Positions 41,767-53,385 of a DNA stretch of 64,000 bases are shown in pieces (position 1 is the first letter of the stretch; every line of letters starts with the position of its first letter). The stretch covers positions 118,749 to 182,748 of the forward strand of contig NZ_SJOJ01000010.1 in assembly GCF_004330295.1 (NCBI RefSeq). The letters run 5' to 3'. Source of the DNA: Rahnella victoriana (GTDB lineage: Bacteria > Pseudomonadota > Gammaproteobacteria > Enterobacterales > Enterobacteriaceae). The notes under the pieces are model-generated. The model was not told the origin of the DNA. It made no database searches and was given only the letters and a program-made list of their open reading frames with translations. Made by a program: the position numbers and the translations under genes.

Positions 41767-43839
41767 TTATTTCGCCGGGGCCTGATCAGCCTGAGACTTT
41801 TCCAGCTTGCCCAGATCGACAGCAATATGGTCAGCTTCATCAAGGTAAGGATCCGGAGCAACGTAATCTTTCGGCAGATCGTCGAGAGATTTCAGTGGCT
41901 TCTTGCCTTCACGCTTGAAGCGTTCATTCAGGCGATTAAGACGCAGTGCATCATCTTCTTTATCTTCTTTATCACGTTGCATGTAATTAAGAGAAGCGAT
42001 GTTACGTTTGTCTTTCAGCGCCTTGTAACGGGCGATATCTTCCTGGATGTACTGGAATTCAGGATCTTGCGCAATACGGGCTTCGTGCGCTTTCAACAGT
42101 TCAGGCAGGAACGGTTTCATGTCGCCTAATCTGGTGTAAGTGGCCGCGTTAATGCTATCCCACGGAAGGGCGTTATCTTCGAACTTCTCGCCGGTTTCAA
42201 TCGATTCGATACCGGTTGGCATCAGGATATCAGGCGTTACGCCTTTACGCTGAGTACTGCCACCGTTGATACGATAGAACTTCTGGATAGTGTATTGCAC
42301 AGAACCGAGAGCAGGCCACTCAGGACGCAGCATCTGGTCGTAAATACGGTTCAGTGAGCGGTACTGCTGAACGGTACCTTTCCCGAAGGTCGGTTCACCG
42401 ACAATCAGCGCACGGCCATAATCCTGCATGGCTGCGGCAAAGATTTCAGATGCAGAGGCACTGAAACGGTCAACCAACACCACCAGCGGGCCTTTGTAAT
42501 AAACGACACCATCGGTATCGCTGTCCTGACGGATGCGGCCGTTGTTGTCACGAACCTGAACCACCGGACCACTTGGGATAAACAGACCAGACAGAGAAAC
42601 CGCTTCTGTCAGTGCGCCACCGCCGTTGGTCCGCAGATCGATAACCAGACTGTTAACGTTCTGCTTGGCCATTTTCTGCAACTGAACTTTGACGTCATCG
42701 GTCAGACCGACATAGAAGCCAGGAATGTCCATCACTGCAACTTTCTGGGCACCTACATTTTTAATGGTCATCTTGACGGCGCGGTCTTCCAGACGAATCT
42801 TCTCGCGGGTCAGCGTAATCACATGGTTCTTGGCATTTTTACCCGCGGGCAAGATCTGCAAGCGGACTTTACTGCCTTTCGGCCCTTTGATTAACGCCAC
42901 CACATCGTCGAGACGCCAGCCAATCACATCAACAATAGGGGTCTGCTTGCCAGCCTGAACCTGGCCGACGCCGACAATACGATCACCCACTGCAATGGCT
43001 TTGCTTTTGGCCGCCGGGCCGCCAGCTACCATCGAGTTGATAACGGTATAATCGTCGTCACCCTGCAGGACCGCACCAATACCTTCCAGAGACAGGCTCA
43101 TTTCGGTATTAAACTGCTCAGTGCTGCGCGGGGAAAGATAGTTAGTGTGCGGGTCAATTTCATGCGCGAAGGCATTCATGACCAGCTGGAAAACATCTTC
43201 GCTGTTGCTTTGTGTCAGGCGCTTCATCGCAAAATGATAACGCTTGGACAGCACATCACGAATTTCCTGATCGTTTTTGCCGGTCAGTTTGAGGTTCAGC
43301 TCGTCATATTTGACTTTCGCATCCCACAATTTATCCAGCTCAGCGCGGTCTTTCGGCCACGGTGATTTACTGCGATCAAGTTCAATGGTGTCATTGCCGG
43401 TGAAATCCATCGGGCGCTCAAGCACTTTCAACGCATAATCATAGCGTTCAAAGCGGCGTTTCTGCGCCAGATTGAATAAGGCATAAGGTGTGGTTAACTG
43501 ACCGGATTTCAGTTCCTCCCCCAACGTGGCACGTTTATCAGTAAATTGTGCAACATCGGAAGCCATTAATACGTTATGGCCATAATCGAGCATGTTGAGG
43601 TAACGGTCGAAGATTTTCGCTGAGAAATCTGCATTAAGGTCGAACTGACGATAATGCGAACGGGTAAAACGAGCAGTGACACGCTCGCTCACCGTTGCAT
43701 CCTGCGGATCTTGCGTTAAGTCAGGAAGTTGAGCGAGAGTCACCGGTGTACTCTCGTTCGCTGCAAAGCTGGTATTCACCAGCCCTGCTCCCGCCATTAA
43801 CAGACCCGCAATAACGCTTAATCTGACAAATTTGTTCAT
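41767..43839 (-). CDS. prc: Carboxy-terminal (tail-specific) protease Prc
   Basis: Periplasmic S41 protease that trims PBP3 and degrades MepS with NlpI. 690 residues: signal peptide (1 to about 26, LVNTSFA), N-terminal helical region, PDZ domain (about 240-320), and Ser-Lys catalytic site in FSASASEIFAAAM and PTFGKGTVQQ. ATG at 43839 (MNKFVRLSVIAGLLMAG) gives the E. coli-like start; the 16-codon longer frame overlaps proQ and spoils the signal peptide. 20 nt after proQ. Confidence 0.96.
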   Translation of the reverse strand: MNKFVRLSVIAGLLMAGAGLVNTSFAANESTPVTLAQLPDLTQDPQDATVSERVTARFTRSHYRQFDLNADFSAKIFDRYLNMLDYGHNVLMASDVAQFTDKRATLGEELKSGQLTTPYALFNLAQKRRFERYDYALKVLERPMDFTGNDTIELDRSKSPWPKDRAELDKLWDAKVKYDELNLKLTGKNDQEIRDVLSKRYHFAMKRLTQSNSEDVFQLVMNAFAHEIDPHTNYLSPRSTEQFNTEMSLSLEGIGAVLQGDDDYTVINSMVAGGPAAKSKAIAVGDRIVGVGQVQAGKQTPIVDVIGWRLDDVVALIKGPKGSKVRLQILPAGKNAKNHVITLTREKIRLEDRAVKMTIKNVGAQKVAVMDIPGFYVGLTDDVKVQLQKMAKQNVNSLVIDLRTNGGGALTEAVSLSGLFIPSGPVVQVRDNNGRIRQDSDTDGVVYYKGPLVVLVDRFSASASEIFAAAMQDYGRALIVGEPTFGKGTVQQYRSLNRIYDQMLRPEWPALGSVQYTIQKFYRINGGSTQRKGVTPDILMPTGIESIETGEKFEDNALPWDSINAATYTRLGDMKPFLPELLKAHEARIAQDPEFQYIQEDIARYKALKDKRNIASLNYMQRDKEDKEDDALRLNRLNERFKREGKKPLKSLDDLPKDYVAPDPYLDEADHIAVDLGKLEKSQADQAPAK

Positions 43840-43858
43840 GCCTGAGTTGGCCTCCGTA

Positions 43859-44548
43859 TCAGAACTGCAAATGTTCTGCGCGTACAATCATCGCCAGACC
43901 CGAAGAGAGTTGAACGCGAACACCGTCTTTGGCAATTTCCAATACGGTTGCATCCATCGCACTCTTACCTGCTCTGACTTTGATTTCCTGGCCAATTTGC
44001 AGTTTTGAAATGTCTGTTACTGGCACCTGACGCGGTTCACGTTTTTCCTCACGCGGTGGGCGAGGTGTACGTGGTTTGCGATTTTCCTGACCAGCCACAG
44101 CTGCGGGCGCATTTTCACGACGCGGCGCAGGTTTTTTAGCGGCCGGACGTGGACGACGTGGCTCAGTGGTTTCACCGGCTTCACGACGTTTAGCCTGTTG
44201 TTCTGCACGTTGTGCCTGAACACGGGCTTTCGCTTCTTCCAACTGTTTACGGGCATGTTCTACGTGCTGCTCTTCGAGAACGCCACATGAATTACCATCA
44301 AGGTCAACGCGTTCCGCGCCAACTTTAACGCCGTACAGATAGCGCCAGCTTGAGGTATACAGACGCAGAGCAGAGCGTAACTGAGTTTTGCTCAGATTCT
44401 CTTCACCTTGCACGCGTTCGACCAAATCCGCAAAGATACCGATCTTTAATGGGCGTGCTTCGCCTTCGGCGGTAAAACAGAGCGGGAACCGCTCAGCCAA
44501 AAAGGCGATGACTTCTTTACTACTGTTCAACTTAGGTTGATTTTCCAT
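43859..44548 (-). CDS. proQ: RNA chaperone ProQ
   Basis: Global RNA-binding protein. 229 residues: FinO/ProQ domain (1 to about 120, [14 protein letters not shown] and [13 protein letters not shown]), a basic Arg/Lys/Pro-rich linker (about 120-175), and a Tudor-like C domain ([21 protein letters not shown]). Upstream of prc as in E. coli and likely co-transcribed. Confidence 0.96.
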   Translation of the reverse strand: MENQPKLNSSKEVIAFLAERFPLCFTAEGEARPLKIGIFADLVERVQGEENLSKTQLRSALRLYTSSWRYLYGVKVGAERVDLDGNSCGVLEEQHVEHARKQLEEAKARVQAQRAEQQAKRREAGETTEPRRPRPAAKKPAPRRENAPAAVAGQENRKPRTPRPPREEKREPRQVPVTDISKLQIGQEIKVRAGKSAMDATVLEIAKDGVRVQLSSGLAMIVRAEHLQF

Positions 44549-44654
44549 GAAATTTCCTGATTACAACGGGTTTGCCAACCGGCGCAGGCATGAACAGGCG
44601 TCATTATAATGACGCCGTTATTAAATGCCACGTTATCCGACGATCAACTTACGA

Positions 44655-45140
44655 TCAGATTGACATATTTTTAGCATCGCAGTGTTCGAGATGCTGGCAA
44701 AGCCCGCTGACCAACTCTGTCAGCCCCTGTTCATCAGCTTCATCGAAGCGTTGATAAACGGTGCTATCAATGTCTAATACGCCGATCACTGTGCCATTTA
44801 CCGTCACCGGCAACACAATTTCAGCATTACTTGCTGCGTCACAGGCGATATGCCCCGGGAAGGCATGAACATCCCCTACACGCTGTACGGTGTTTTCCGC
44901 TACTGCAGTACCGCAGACGCCTTTTCCTACCGGAATACGCACGCAGGCAATTTTACCCTGGAATGGCCCCAGCACCAGCGTTGTGCCGTCCATCAGATAA
45001 AAACCTACCCAGTTCACGCCTTCAAGACGCTCATAAAGTAAGGCACTTGCGTTCGACAGAGTCGCAATGAAATTGTTTTCTCCGGCGATCAACGCGTTCA
45101 AATCACGTTTTAATTCCGTGTAGAATGCTTCTTTATTCAT
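44655..45140 (-). CDS. msrC: Free methionine-(R)-sulfoxide reductase
   Basis: GAF-domain enzyme reducing free Met-R-sulfoxide with thioredoxin. 161 residues with the three conserved cysteines Cys66 (IACVRIP), Cys76 (GVCGTA) and Cys100 (IACDAAS). The ATG at 45140 (MNKEAFYTEL) is preferred to a TTG three codons upstream, and fits E. coli YebR. Divergent from letA. Confidence 0.94.
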   Translation of the reverse strand: MNKEAFYTELKRDLNALIAGENNFIATLSNASALLYERLEGVNWVGFYLMDGTTLVLGPFQGKIACVRIPVGKGVCGTAVAENTVQRVGDVHAFPGHIACDAASNAEIVLPVTVNGTVIGVLDIDSTVYQRFDEADEQGLTELVSGLCQHLEHCDAKNMSI

Positions 45141-45395
45141 AGTAACCAATAATAACCTAAGGGCACTGAGCCGTTCTGTTGTGCTTAACCTCTATAAAAT
45201 AAGCATTAAATGCCCATATGAACAAGGTTAATCCTGTGTGACATCAAAAAGACTCACCTACAATAACTGTTTGCCGACCGCATAATACGTTATTTTGTCA
45301 AAAAAACCTGGCTGATCTTGGCCTGATGGCCTCGCCTGACCCCTGACGGGGATGCGTAATTGTAACAACAGGTATTCTTTACTATTCCAGGTACT

Positions 45396-46643
45396 ATGAA
45401 AATACACACAATATCAGCCCAGTTACCGCACGTTCGTTACCAGCGATGCAATGAATGCGATTACCTTTTCACGCTCCCGGCGCTGAAACGGACGCAGACA
45501 GCGCATTGCCCGCGTTGTAACGCCAAAGTGGAGAAAGGCAAGGTCTGCTCCCTGCCCCGGCTGATCACGATGGCCATCAGTATTTTGTTGCTGATGCCAT
45601 TCGCCTATACCGAACCGCTGATCAGCATCCGTCTTCTCGGCACGCGTATCGATGCCAGCCTGCTCGAAGGCATCTGGCAGATGTCGCGTCAGGGCGATCC
45701 GGTCACCGCAAGCATGGTGGCGTTTTGTACCATCGGTGCGCCACTGACACTGGCGGTTTCCATTCTTTATCTGCATTTTGGCCACAAACTGGGGATGAAT
45801 CTCAAACCCGTGTTGCTGATGCTTGATCGCCTGAAAGACTGGGTAATGCTCGATATCTATCTGATCGGCATGGCCGTCGCCAGCATCAAGGTCAAAGAAT
45901 ATGCCGATATCAATGCCGGTATGGCGCTGGCGGCCTATCTGATGATGACCGTGATGGTCACGCTGACGATGATTAATCTGAATATTGAACAACTGTGGGA
46001 AGAGTTTTATCCGCAGCGCCAGCCGAAGGGCGTACCGTCATCACTGCGTCTGTGCCTCGCCTGTAAATTCACCGGTTTGCCGGATGAGCGCGATCGTTGT
46101 CCTCGCTGTCATGTCCCCATGCGACTACGCTACAAACACAGTCTGCAAAAAACCTGGGCGGCATTGATCGCGGCAATCATGTTTCTCATTCCCGCCAATT
46201 TGCTGCCGATTTCCATCATTTACGCCAACGGGCAGCAACTGAAGGACACCATATTTTCCGGCGTTGTTTCCCTCGCCACGTCCGGGAACGTACCGATTGC
46301 GGCGATTGTGTTTATCGCCAGCGTGCTGGTGCCTTTTACCAAAGTCATTGTGATGCTGACGCTGTTGCTCAGTATTCATTTCAAAGCGATTCAGGGACTG
46401 AAAACGCGTATCCGTTTACTCCGGCTGGTCACCTGGATCGGACGCTGGTCGATGCTCGATTTATTTGTTATTTCATTAATGATGTCGCTGGTAAACCGTG
46501 ACCAGCTTTTGTCTTTTACAATGGGACCGGCTGCCTTTTACTTTGGCTCTGCCGTGATCCTGACCATTCTTGCCGTTGAATGGCTTGATAGCCGCTTGAT
46601 TTGGGATGCACATGCAACAGGAAACGCCGAATACACCGACTGA
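45396..46643 (+). CDS. letA: Lipid transport protein LetA (YebS)
   Basis: Inner-membrane partner of LetB in lipid traffic between membranes. 415 residues: an N-terminal zinc ribbon (Cys18/Cys21, Cys38/Cys41), two PqiA-like membrane modules, and a second ribbon (LCLACKF ... RCPRCHVP). Synteny and sequence agree with E. coli YebS. It overlaps letB by 32 nt. 255-bp divergent gap to msrC. Confidence 0.93.
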   Translation: MKIHTISAQLPHVRYQRCNECDYLFTLPALKRTQTAHCPRCNAKVEKGKVCSLPRLITMAISILLLMPFAYTEPLISIRLLGTRIDASLLEGIWQMSRQGDPVTASMVAFCTIGAPLTLAVSILYLHFGHKLGMNLKPVLLMLDRLKDWVMLDIYLIGMAVASIKVKEYADINAGMALAAYLMMTVMVTLTMINLNIEQLWEEFYPQRQPKGVPSSLRLCLACKFTGLPDERDRCPRCHVPMRLRYKHSLQKTWAALIAAIMFLIPANLLPISIIYANGQQLKDTIFSGVVSLATSGNVPIAAIVFIASVLVPFTKVIVMLTLLLSIHFKAIQGLKTRIRLLRLVTWIGRWSMLDLFVISLMMSLVNRDQLLSFTMGPAAFYFGSAVILTILAVEWLDSRLIWDAHATGNAEYTD

Positions 46644-49242
46644 AGCACGGATAAAACACAGGCGCCGGATTTCGCCTTTCTGGCTTCTGCCGTTTATTGC
46701 TTTACTCATCGCCGGATGGCTGATTTACAGCAACTATCAGGAACGCGGAACCACTGTCACGATTGATTTCCAGTCGGCAGCGGGCATTGTTGCGGGCCGG
46801 ACACCTGTACGCTATCAGGGCGTAGAAGTCGGCACCGTGGAATCCATCAGCCTGACGAAAGACCTGCGCACTATTCAGGTGAAAGTCAGTATCAAAAGTG
46901 ATTTATCAGATGCACTGCGCGACGGGACACAGTTCTGGCTGGTCACGCCGAAGGCGTCACTGGCCGGGGTTTCCGGTCTGGATGCGCTGGTAGGCGGTAA
47001 CTACATCGGCATGATGCCCGGTCCGGGCAACGAGAAAAATCATTTCACCGCCCTCGATACTCAGCCTAAATTCCGCCTGAATACCGGCGAACTGATGATT
47101 CATCTGCACGCAAAAGATCTGGGCTCACTCAGCACCGGCTCGCTGGTGTATTACCGTAAAATCCCGATCGGTAAAGTTTACGATTACGACATTGAAAGCG
47201 GTAACGACGGCGTCACCATTGATTTGCTGATCGACAAACGTTTCGCCGGTCTGGTTAAGGACAACACGCGCTTCTGGAATGTGTCCGGTTTCAAGGGCGA
47301 TTTCAGCCTGAGCGGAGCCAAAGTGCAGATGGAAAGCCTCGCCGCGCTGGTCAACGGCGCAGTGGCGATGGACTCCCCGAATGACGGAAAACCGGCCAAA
47401 GCCGATCAGTCTTACGTGCTGTATCCCGATCTGGCACAAAGCCAGCGCGGCGTTGAAATCACGCTGGATCTGCCAAACGGCAACGGATTGTCCGAAGGAC
47501 AGACGCCGCTGCTCTATCAGGGGCTGCAGGTCGGCACGCTGACCAAAGTCACCTTACAGCCGGATAATAAAGTCACCGGCAAGCTGACGGTCGATCCCTC
47601 CGTGCTCGATATGATGCGCGACGGTACGCGCATCGAAATGAACAGCCCGAAAATCAGTCTCGATAATGCCAACCTCAGCCAGTTGCTGACCGGCAACACC
47701 CTTGAACTGATCCCGGGCGACGGCGAACCCCAAAAACACTTTGTGGTCCTCGACAGTAACCAGCGGCTTTTGCAAAACCCCGGTGCCGTTAAAGTCCAGC
47801 TGATTGCACCGCAAAGCTATGGCATTGATGCGGGACAGCCAATCAAGCTTTACGGTATTAACGTCGGTACGGTGATTGACCGGACCCTGACCGATGAAGG
47901 CATTCTGTTCAATGCCGCCATCAAACCGGAATACAAAAACCTGCTGCACAAAGACAGTAAGTTCGTGGTTAACAGCCGCGTTGACGTGAAACTGGGTGTT
48001 GATGGCATGGAAGTGCTGGGGGCCAGCGCGCAGGAATGGGTAGATGGCGGTATCCGCATTATTCCCGGCAGCAAAGGCGCACCTGCGCAGAAATACCCGC
48101 TTTACAGTAATGCGGAAAAAGCGGCAGAAGGCATTCAGGGCGACCAGCCCGGCGCCACCCTGACGCTGACAGCCAAAAGCCTGCCAGATGTGCAGGCGGG
48201 TTCTGTGGTGCTCTACCGCAAATTCCAGGTAGGACAGATTGTCAACGTGCGTCCTAAAGCGAACGAGTTTGAAGTGGATGTTTATATCCAGCCGCAATAC
48301 CGTAACCTGCTCAGCGACAAGAGTATTTTCTGGGCAGAGGGTGGCGCAAAAGTACAGTTAAACGGCAGCGGACTGACCGTTCAGGCCTCTCCGCTGGATC
48401 GTGCGCTGAAAGGCGCCATCAGCTTCGATAACCTGGAAGGCGTCACCACCAGCAAGGGGGCGAAGCGGGTTCTGTATGATTCAGAAACCTCGGCGCGGGC
48501 TGTCGGCAGTCAGATCACACTGAACACTTATGACGCCAGCAAGCTTTCTGCCGGTATGCCAATCCGTTATCTGGGTATCACGATTGGTCAGGTTGAATCG
48601 CTGAAACTGGATCCGCAACTGAATCAGGTATCCGCCAAAGCCGTGCTGTATCCGGAATACGTGGATAATTTCGCCCGTCGCGGTTCGCGGTTCTCCATTG
48701 TCTCGCCTGAGATTTCAGCCGGCGGCGTCAGCAATCTGGAAACGCTGCTGCAGCCTTACATCAACGTTGAGGCGGGCAAAGGTGTCCCGGCGCGGAATTT
48801 CGATTTGCAGGAATCCACTATCACCGATTCCCGCTACACCGACGGACTGGGCATTGTCGTGGATGCGGCTGAAGTCGGTTCACTGCAGATCGGCACTCCG
48901 GTGCTGTTCCGTGGCATTGAAGTCGGCACGGTGTCAGGCTTCTACCTGGGTGCGATGGCCGACCGCGTTAACGTGACTCTGCGGATCAGCAAGAAATACC
49001 AGTATCTGGTCCGCGAAAACTCGGTGTTCTGGCTGGCATCCGGTTATGACCTGCAGTTTGGCCTGACCGGTGGGGTGTTCAAAAGCGGGACGTTCCAGCA
49101 GTTTATCCGCGGCGGTATCGCCTTCGCGACGCCACCGACCACGCCACTGGCACCGAAAGCCGCCAACGGCAACCATTTCCTGCTCAATCCGGAAGCGCCA
49201 AAAGACTGGCAGAAATGGGGAACGGCAATTCCGAGAAATTAA
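46612..49242 (+). CDS. letB: MCE-domain lipid transport protein LetB (YebT)
   Basis: 876 residues forming one transmembrane helix (about 22-42, [19 protein letters not shown]) and seven tandem MCE domains (first [26 protein letters not shown]; similar [16 protein letters not shown] repeats follow). In E. coli it builds a hexameric tunnel spanning the periplasm. The ATG at 46612 aligns with E. coli MSQETP; an ATG two codons earlier is possible. Starts inside letA, so expression is coupled. Confidence 0.95.
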   Translation: MQQETPNTPTEARIKHRRRISPFWLLPFIALLIAGWLIYSNYQERGTTVTIDFQSAAGIVAGRTPVRYQGVEVGTVESISLTKDLRTIQVKVSIKSDLSDALRDGTQFWLVTPKASLAGVSGLDALVGGNYIGMMPGPGNEKNHFTALDTQPKFRLNTGELMIHLHAKDLGSLSTGSLVYYRKIPIGKVYDYDIESGNDGVTIDLLIDKRFAGLVKDNTRFWNVSGFKGDFSLSGAKVQMESLAALVNGAVAMDSPNDGKPAKADQSYVLYPDLAQSQRGVEITLDLPNGNGLSEGQTPLLYQGLQVGTLTKVTLQPDNKVTGKLTVDPSVLDMMRDGTRIEMNSPKISLDNANLSQLLTGNTLELIPGDGEPQKHFVVLDSNQRLLQNPGAVKVQLIAPQSYGIDAGQPIKLYGINVGTVIDRTLTDEGILFNAAIKPEYKNLLHKDSKFVVNSRVDVKLGVDGMEVLGASAQEWVDGGIRIIPGSKGAPAQKYPLYSNAEKAAEGIQGDQPGATLTLTAKSLPDVQAGSVVLYRKFQVGQIVNVRPKANEFEVDVYIQPQYRNLLSDKSIFWAEGGAKVQLNGSGLTVQASPLDRALKGAISFDNLEGVTTSKGAKRVLYDSETSARAVGSQITLNTYDASKLSAGMPIRYLGITIGQVESLKLDPQLNQVSAKAVLYPEYVDNFARRGSRFSIVSPEISAGGVSNLETLLQPYINVEAGKGVPARNFDLQESTITDSRYTDGLGIVVDAAEVGSLQIGTPVLFRGIEVGTVSGFYLGAMADRVNVTLRISKKYQYLVRENSVFWLASGYDLQFGLTGGVFKSGTFQQFIRGGIAFATPPTTPLAPKAANGNHFLLNPEAPKDWQKWGTAIPRN

Positions 49243-49261
49243 CCGGTATTGTTTTTATCGG

Positions 49262-49283
49262 GGCCACCTTCGGGTGGCCTTTT
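49262..49283 (+). terminator. Terminator after letB
   Basis: GGCCACC-TTCG-GGTGGCC tetraloop stem with a short T run. Confidence 0.75.
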
Positions 49284-49326
49284 CATTGCCAGCCCGCGAG
49301 GGAACATCCTATTGCGGCAGGTAAAT

Positions 49327-50844
49327 ATGCTAAACTCCGCGACAGAAAACTTATTCAGTTCTGGAACCGCACTCTTGTCAAAGCTCACTCCTGCCAGCAG
49401 TTTTGCTGATAAATTACCCGCCGCTTTTCTGGACGCGACCCGCGCCATCATGCCTGCCAGCCTGAGCATGGATGATTTTATTGCAGCCTGTCAGCGCCCT
49501 CTTCGTCCCAGCCTGCGGGTCAACACCCTGAAAATCAGCGTGGATGATTTCCTGGCACTTGCCAGCCGTTATCAGTGGGATTTAGAACCGGTACCGTGGT
49601 GTGCCGAAGGTTTCTGGATCAACCGCCATGCGCTGGATGAATCACGTCTGGGTAATGCCCTGTCGCATCTGGCGGGGCTGTTCTACATTCAGGAAGCCAG
49701 TTCGATGCTGCCGGTTACCGCGTTATTTGCGCATGATACGCAACCGGCGCTGGTGATGGATGTCGCGGCCGCACCGGGTTCCAAAACCACGCAAATTGCC
49801 GCACTGATGGAAAACCGGGGCGGCATCGTCGCCAATGAGTATTCCGCCAGCCGTGTCAAAGTGCTGCATGCCAATATCAGCCGCTGTGGCGTCAGCAACA
49901 CGGCGCTGACGCACTTTGACGGGCGCGTATTTGGTGCCGCACTGCCGGAAACCTTTGATGCTATTTTGCTGGATGCGCCCTGCTCAGGCGAAGGCGTTAT
50001 CCGCAAAGATCCTGATGCCATGAGTAACTGGTCTGAAAACAGCGTGACGGAAATCGCCGCAACCCAGCGCGAACTGATCGACAGTGCATTTCATGCCCTC
50101 AAACCCGGCGGCGTGCTGGTTTATTCCACCTGCACCCTGAACGCGCAGGAGAATCAGCAAGTCTGCCAGTGGCTGCTTGAAACCTATGCTGATGCAGTAG
50201 AAACGGAATCGCTGGCAGACCTGTTCGCCGGTGCGCAGAAAGCCGTCACCCCGGAAGGCTATCTGCACGTTTTTCCTCAGGTTTATGATAGCGAAGGCTT
50301 CTTCGTTGCCCGTTTTCGTAAAACGAATTCCGTTCCGCGATTGCCGGTACCGGGATATAAAGTGGGCCGTTTCCCATTCTCTCCGCTTTCCCGTCAGGAC
50401 AGCGCGGAAATCATCGCCGCTGCCGGTCAGTCCGGACTGTCATGGCCCGCGAAGCAGTACACGATCTGGCAACGTGACAAAGAGATCTGGTTGTTCCCTG
50501 CTGTACTGGAACCTTTGTTCGGTAAAGTACGTTTCTCACGCATCGGCGTCAGGCTGGCAGAGCGTTTTCCAAAAGGCTTCCGCTGGCAGCATGAAGCCGT
50601 GGTGGCGTTCAGCGATCCGCAGGCTAAAAACCGTTTTGAAATCGATGACGAGCTGGCGCAAAACTGGTTGCGCGGGGTGGATATTTATCCGGAAACGGCT
50701 CCGCCCGCCGATGAATGTCTGGTGACGTGGCTCAATCAGCCACTGGGGATCGCCAAACGTATCGGCAGCCGGATAAAAAACAGTCTGCCGCGCGAACTGG
50801 TGAGAGACGGTGCAATACGGCCACAGACGTTATCAAACGATTAA
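49327..50844 (+). CDS. rsmF: 16S rRNA m5C1407 methyltransferase RsmF
   Basis: SAM-dependent RNA m5C methyltransferase. 505 residues: catalytic domain with SAM loop [18 protein letters not shown] and the catalytic YSTCTLN, then the C-terminal domain (SKTTQI... [24 protein letters not shown]). It aligns with E. coli RsmF from about residue 29; the first 26-28 residues ([13 protein letters not shown]) are extra. ATG at 49327 has AGG upstream; a later start would also be possible. Confidence 0.94.
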   Translation: MLNSATENLFSSGTALLSKLTPASSFADKLPAAFLDATRAIMPASLSMDDFIAACQRPLRPSLRVNTLKISVDDFLALASRYQWDLEPVPWCAEGFWINRHALDESRLGNALSHLAGLFYIQEASSMLPVTALFAHDTQPALVMDVAAAPGSKTTQIAALMENRGGIVANEYSASRVKVLHANISRCGVSNTALTHFDGRVFGAALPETFDAILLDAPCSGEGVIRKDPDAMSNWSENSVTEIAATQRELIDSAFHALKPGGVLVYSTCTLNAQENQQVCQWLLETYADAVETESLADLFAGAQKAVTPEGYLHVFPQVYDSEGFFVARFRKTNSVPRLPVPGYKVGRFPFSPLSRQDSAEIIAAAGQSGLSWPAKQYTIWQRDKEIWLFPAVLEPLFGKVRFSRIGVRLAERFPKGFRWQHEAVVAFSDPQAKNRFEIDDELAQNWLRGVDIYPETAPPADECLVTWLNQPLGIAKRIGSRIKNSLPRELVRDGAIRPQTLSND

Positions 50845-51214
50845 ATTAATTTAACCATTATGCAAACTTCTGTGCCATGAGAACCTCCTGATGGCGCAGA
50901 ATATTCTATTTAATCCGCAGCAAAAACGATTAAAATTATCCTAATAGGAGTTTAGGCGAATTCTGTACAACATAGCCTTTAGGTGAAATCAGGGTGACAA
51001 AGTGCATAGAACAATTCCCTCTGGAAAATTTTATGCTGCTTATCGTGGATAACTATTTATATTATCAAGAAAGGTTTATTGAATTATAAGTAGGAATAAT
51101 CCTATCGTGGCATGTATTATTGCCGTCTGGAAAACATTGCCAGTGATATATCCTTTTCAGATATAAATCTTAATGCCAGATGTTGAGTAAAGACCTGCCA
51201 GTCGGAGAAGTGCC
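50845..51214. other. 370-bp gap between rsmF and the GGDEF gene
   Basis: AT-rich, no gene seen on the plus strand. On the minus strand AGGAGG-N5-ATG opens a six-codon frame (MAQKFA, 50858-50878), noted separately. Confidence 0.5.
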
Positions 51215-52936
51215 ATGTCAGATGAAATGAAACTCGAATCAGCAGATGGACTGCTTTTACAGCAAATGGCCAGCCTGCGGGATATTATCGATAACAATTC
51301 TGACTGGATCTGGGAAGTCGATACGCAGGGGCGTTATGTTTTCTCCTCGAATAAGTGCATCGAATTTCTGGGCGTCCCGCCCGAAAAAGTATTAGGAAAA
51401 ACCCCTTTTGACTTTATGCCCCCTGATGAGGCAAAACGGGTCGGCGAACAGTTCGCCGCCATCGTGGAACGTCGCGCGCCTTTTGGCGGTCTGTTAAATC
51501 GCAATATCCGCCCCGATGGTACGGAAGTGATTCTCGAAACCAGCGGCGTTCCGCTCTTCGATGCCGAAGGTAATTTTCGCGGATACCGTGGAATCGACCG
51601 CAACCTGACCAGTCTGGATCAGGCACCCGGTCAGCGTCTTTTCCAGCTGGAAAACATCTATTCCAATGCCCCGGTGGGCCTGTGTTTCATTGATTTGCAG
51701 ATGCGCTATGTCACGGTCAATGATGCCATGGCAAACATTATCGGCCTGCAACCCTATGAAGCGATTGGCCGCAAAATCGGGGTATTTCTGCCAGGGCTTT
51801 CTCCGCTGCTCAATAACGCACTGGAACTGGCACAGCGCAACGAAACGACACCCGACCGCGAATTTTCCGTACCCGGAAAAAATCAGGTGTTCTTCGTGCG
51901 TATCAAAGCCGCTTATGACGCGCAAAATCAACTTAATGGCCTGTCTGTCGCGATGACGGATATCACCAGCCTCAAGCGGATGGAGCGGGCGCTGCGTGAA
52001 AGTCAGGAACACTACCGCAATATGGTCGAGCTGAACCCGCAGATCCCATGGACGGCGGATCCGCGCGGCATGCTCAACGACGTGAGTTCACGTTTTCAGC
52101 GGATCACCGGCATGACGCGACAGGATATTCTGGCGGATAAGTGGATCCAGAGCATGCATGTCGAAGACCGCCGTGCAGCGGTACAGACCTGGGAACAATG
52201 TCTGAAAACCGGTGCGCCACTCGATATTGAAGTCCGTTTCTGCCATGTCGATCGTGGCTGGAACTGGATGCGCATTCGTGCCGCTGCGAGCTATGCGACC
52301 GACGGTTCCATCCAACGCTGGTATGGCACCGCCGAAGACGTGCATGAGCGCAAATTGCTGGAACTGAAACTGGTGAAGGCCAACCGCCGCCTGGAAATTC
52401 AGGCACGCACTGATTCGCTGACCAAGCTGCCCAACCGCCGTGAGTTTAAAAAGGTGCTCAGCCACGAATATATGCGCGCCAAACGTAACCGGACGCCGCT
52501 GACCGTGGTGATGATCGACATCGATTACTTCAAGCATTTTAACGATCATTACGGCCATCTTTCCGGCGATGCCTGTCTGCGTCTGGTCGCCCGTACGTTA
52601 CGGCGATCTCTCAAACGTAGTACCGACGTGGTGACCCGTTTTGGTGGCGAAGAATTTGCCGCCATTCTGCCGGACACCGATTTGAAAGGCGCGTGGATTG
52701 TGGCACAGCACATCATGGAATCGATTGAATCGCTGGGCATTAAACACAGTTTCAGCGAGTTCAACCGCGTGACCATCAGTCAGGGGATTGCGACCTATAT
52801 GCCGGATCAGGATCCGGGCATTGAAGATCAGTCCGATATCGTGAGCGCCGCCGATGAAGCCCTGTATCTGTCGAAAAACAATGGCCGTAACCAGATTAAC
52901 GCCATGCCGGTCTCCGTAAGATTTAATCAGCTCTGA
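51215..52936 (+). CDS. Diguanylate cyclase with three PAS domains
   Basis: 573 residues. Three PAS/PAC units (about 20-140, 150-260, 270-390) feed a C-terminal GGDEF domain with RFGGEEF (GGEEF 477-481) and the inhibitory I-site RSTD (468-471), five residues upstream, so product inhibition is expected. No membrane helix is visible, so it is a cytoplasmic c-di-GMP synthase; the PAS ligand is unknown. CGGAGAAG precedes the ATG. It is not part of the E. coli rsmF-yebV interval. Confidence 0.9.
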   Translation: MSDEMKLESADGLLLQQMASLRDIIDNNSDWIWEVDTQGRYVFSSNKCIEFLGVPPEKVLGKTPFDFMPPDEAKRVGEQFAAIVERRAPFGGLLNRNIRPDGTEVILETSGVPLFDAEGNFRGYRGIDRNLTSLDQAPGQRLFQLENIYSNAPVGLCFIDLQMRYVTVNDAMANIIGLQPYEAIGRKIGVFLPGLSPLLNNALELAQRNETTPDREFSVPGKNQVFFVRIKAAYDAQNQLNGLSVAMTDITSLKRMERALRESQEHYRNMVELNPQIPWTADPRGMLNDVSSRFQRITGMTRQDILADKWIQSMHVEDRRAAVQTWEQCLKTGAPLDIEVRFCHVDRGWNWMRIRAAASYATDGSIQRWYGTAEDVHERKLLELKLVKANRRLEIQARTDSLTKLPNRREFKKVLSHEYMRAKRNRTPLTVVMIDIDYFKHFNDHYGHLSGDACLRLVARTLRRSLKRSTDVVTRFGGEEFAAILPDTDLKGAWIVAQHIMESIESLGIKHSFSEFNRVTISQGIATYMPDQDPGIEDQSDIVSAADEALYLSKNNGRNQINAMPVSVRFNQL

Positions 52937-53137
52937 CGTCATCCGGGAACCGCGCGCCTCTGCCGTACGGTTCCTTACCCTTCCGGTTTTCCCCTATGTC
53001 CCCTGCCTGCTTTGTGCATCCGTAAAAATTCGGGTGGCACTTTTTGTGCTGTCGGCTATCCTCAATAGAGGGGAGACCAACTGGTCATACCTGATGTTTT
53101 ATCAATCAATCGTGTCACCACTGGCAAGGAGTACCTG

Positions 53138-53380
53138 ATGGGAAAATCGAGTATCAGAATTGGCAGTTATGAAATTGACGATGCACATCTCTCGACGCCC
53201 GAAGCAAAAGGCGGAGATAAAGTGCATATCCCGTGCAAGTCAGACCCTGATTTATGTATGCAACTTGATGCCTGGGATGATCACACCAGTGTTCCGGCGG
53301 TAGTCGATGGTCGTCACTCTGTGTTGTACAAGGAAAAGTATGACGAGCAGAAAGATGAGTGGATTATGCGACTGGAGTAA
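53138..53380 (+). CDS. yebV: YebV family protein (DUF1480)
   Basis: 80 residues, small acidic soluble protein; SVRIG-like start and the block HIPCKSDPDLCMQLDAWDDHTSVPAVVDG fit E. coli YebV. Function unknown. It follows rsmF in E. coli; here the GGDEF gene lies between. A sigma-S-like -10 (CTATCC at about 53056) may be present. AAGGAG precedes the ATG. Confidence 0.88.
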   Translation: MGKSSIRIGSYEIDDAHLSTPEAKGGDKVHIPCKSDPDLCMQLDAWDDHTSVPAVVDGRHSVLYKEKYDEQKDEWIMRLE

Positions 53381-53385
53381 CACAG

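Noticed and set aside
47554..48297. 247-codon minus-strand frame inside letB
   Set aside because: Shadow of the repetitive MCE coding sequence; no similarity to any family.
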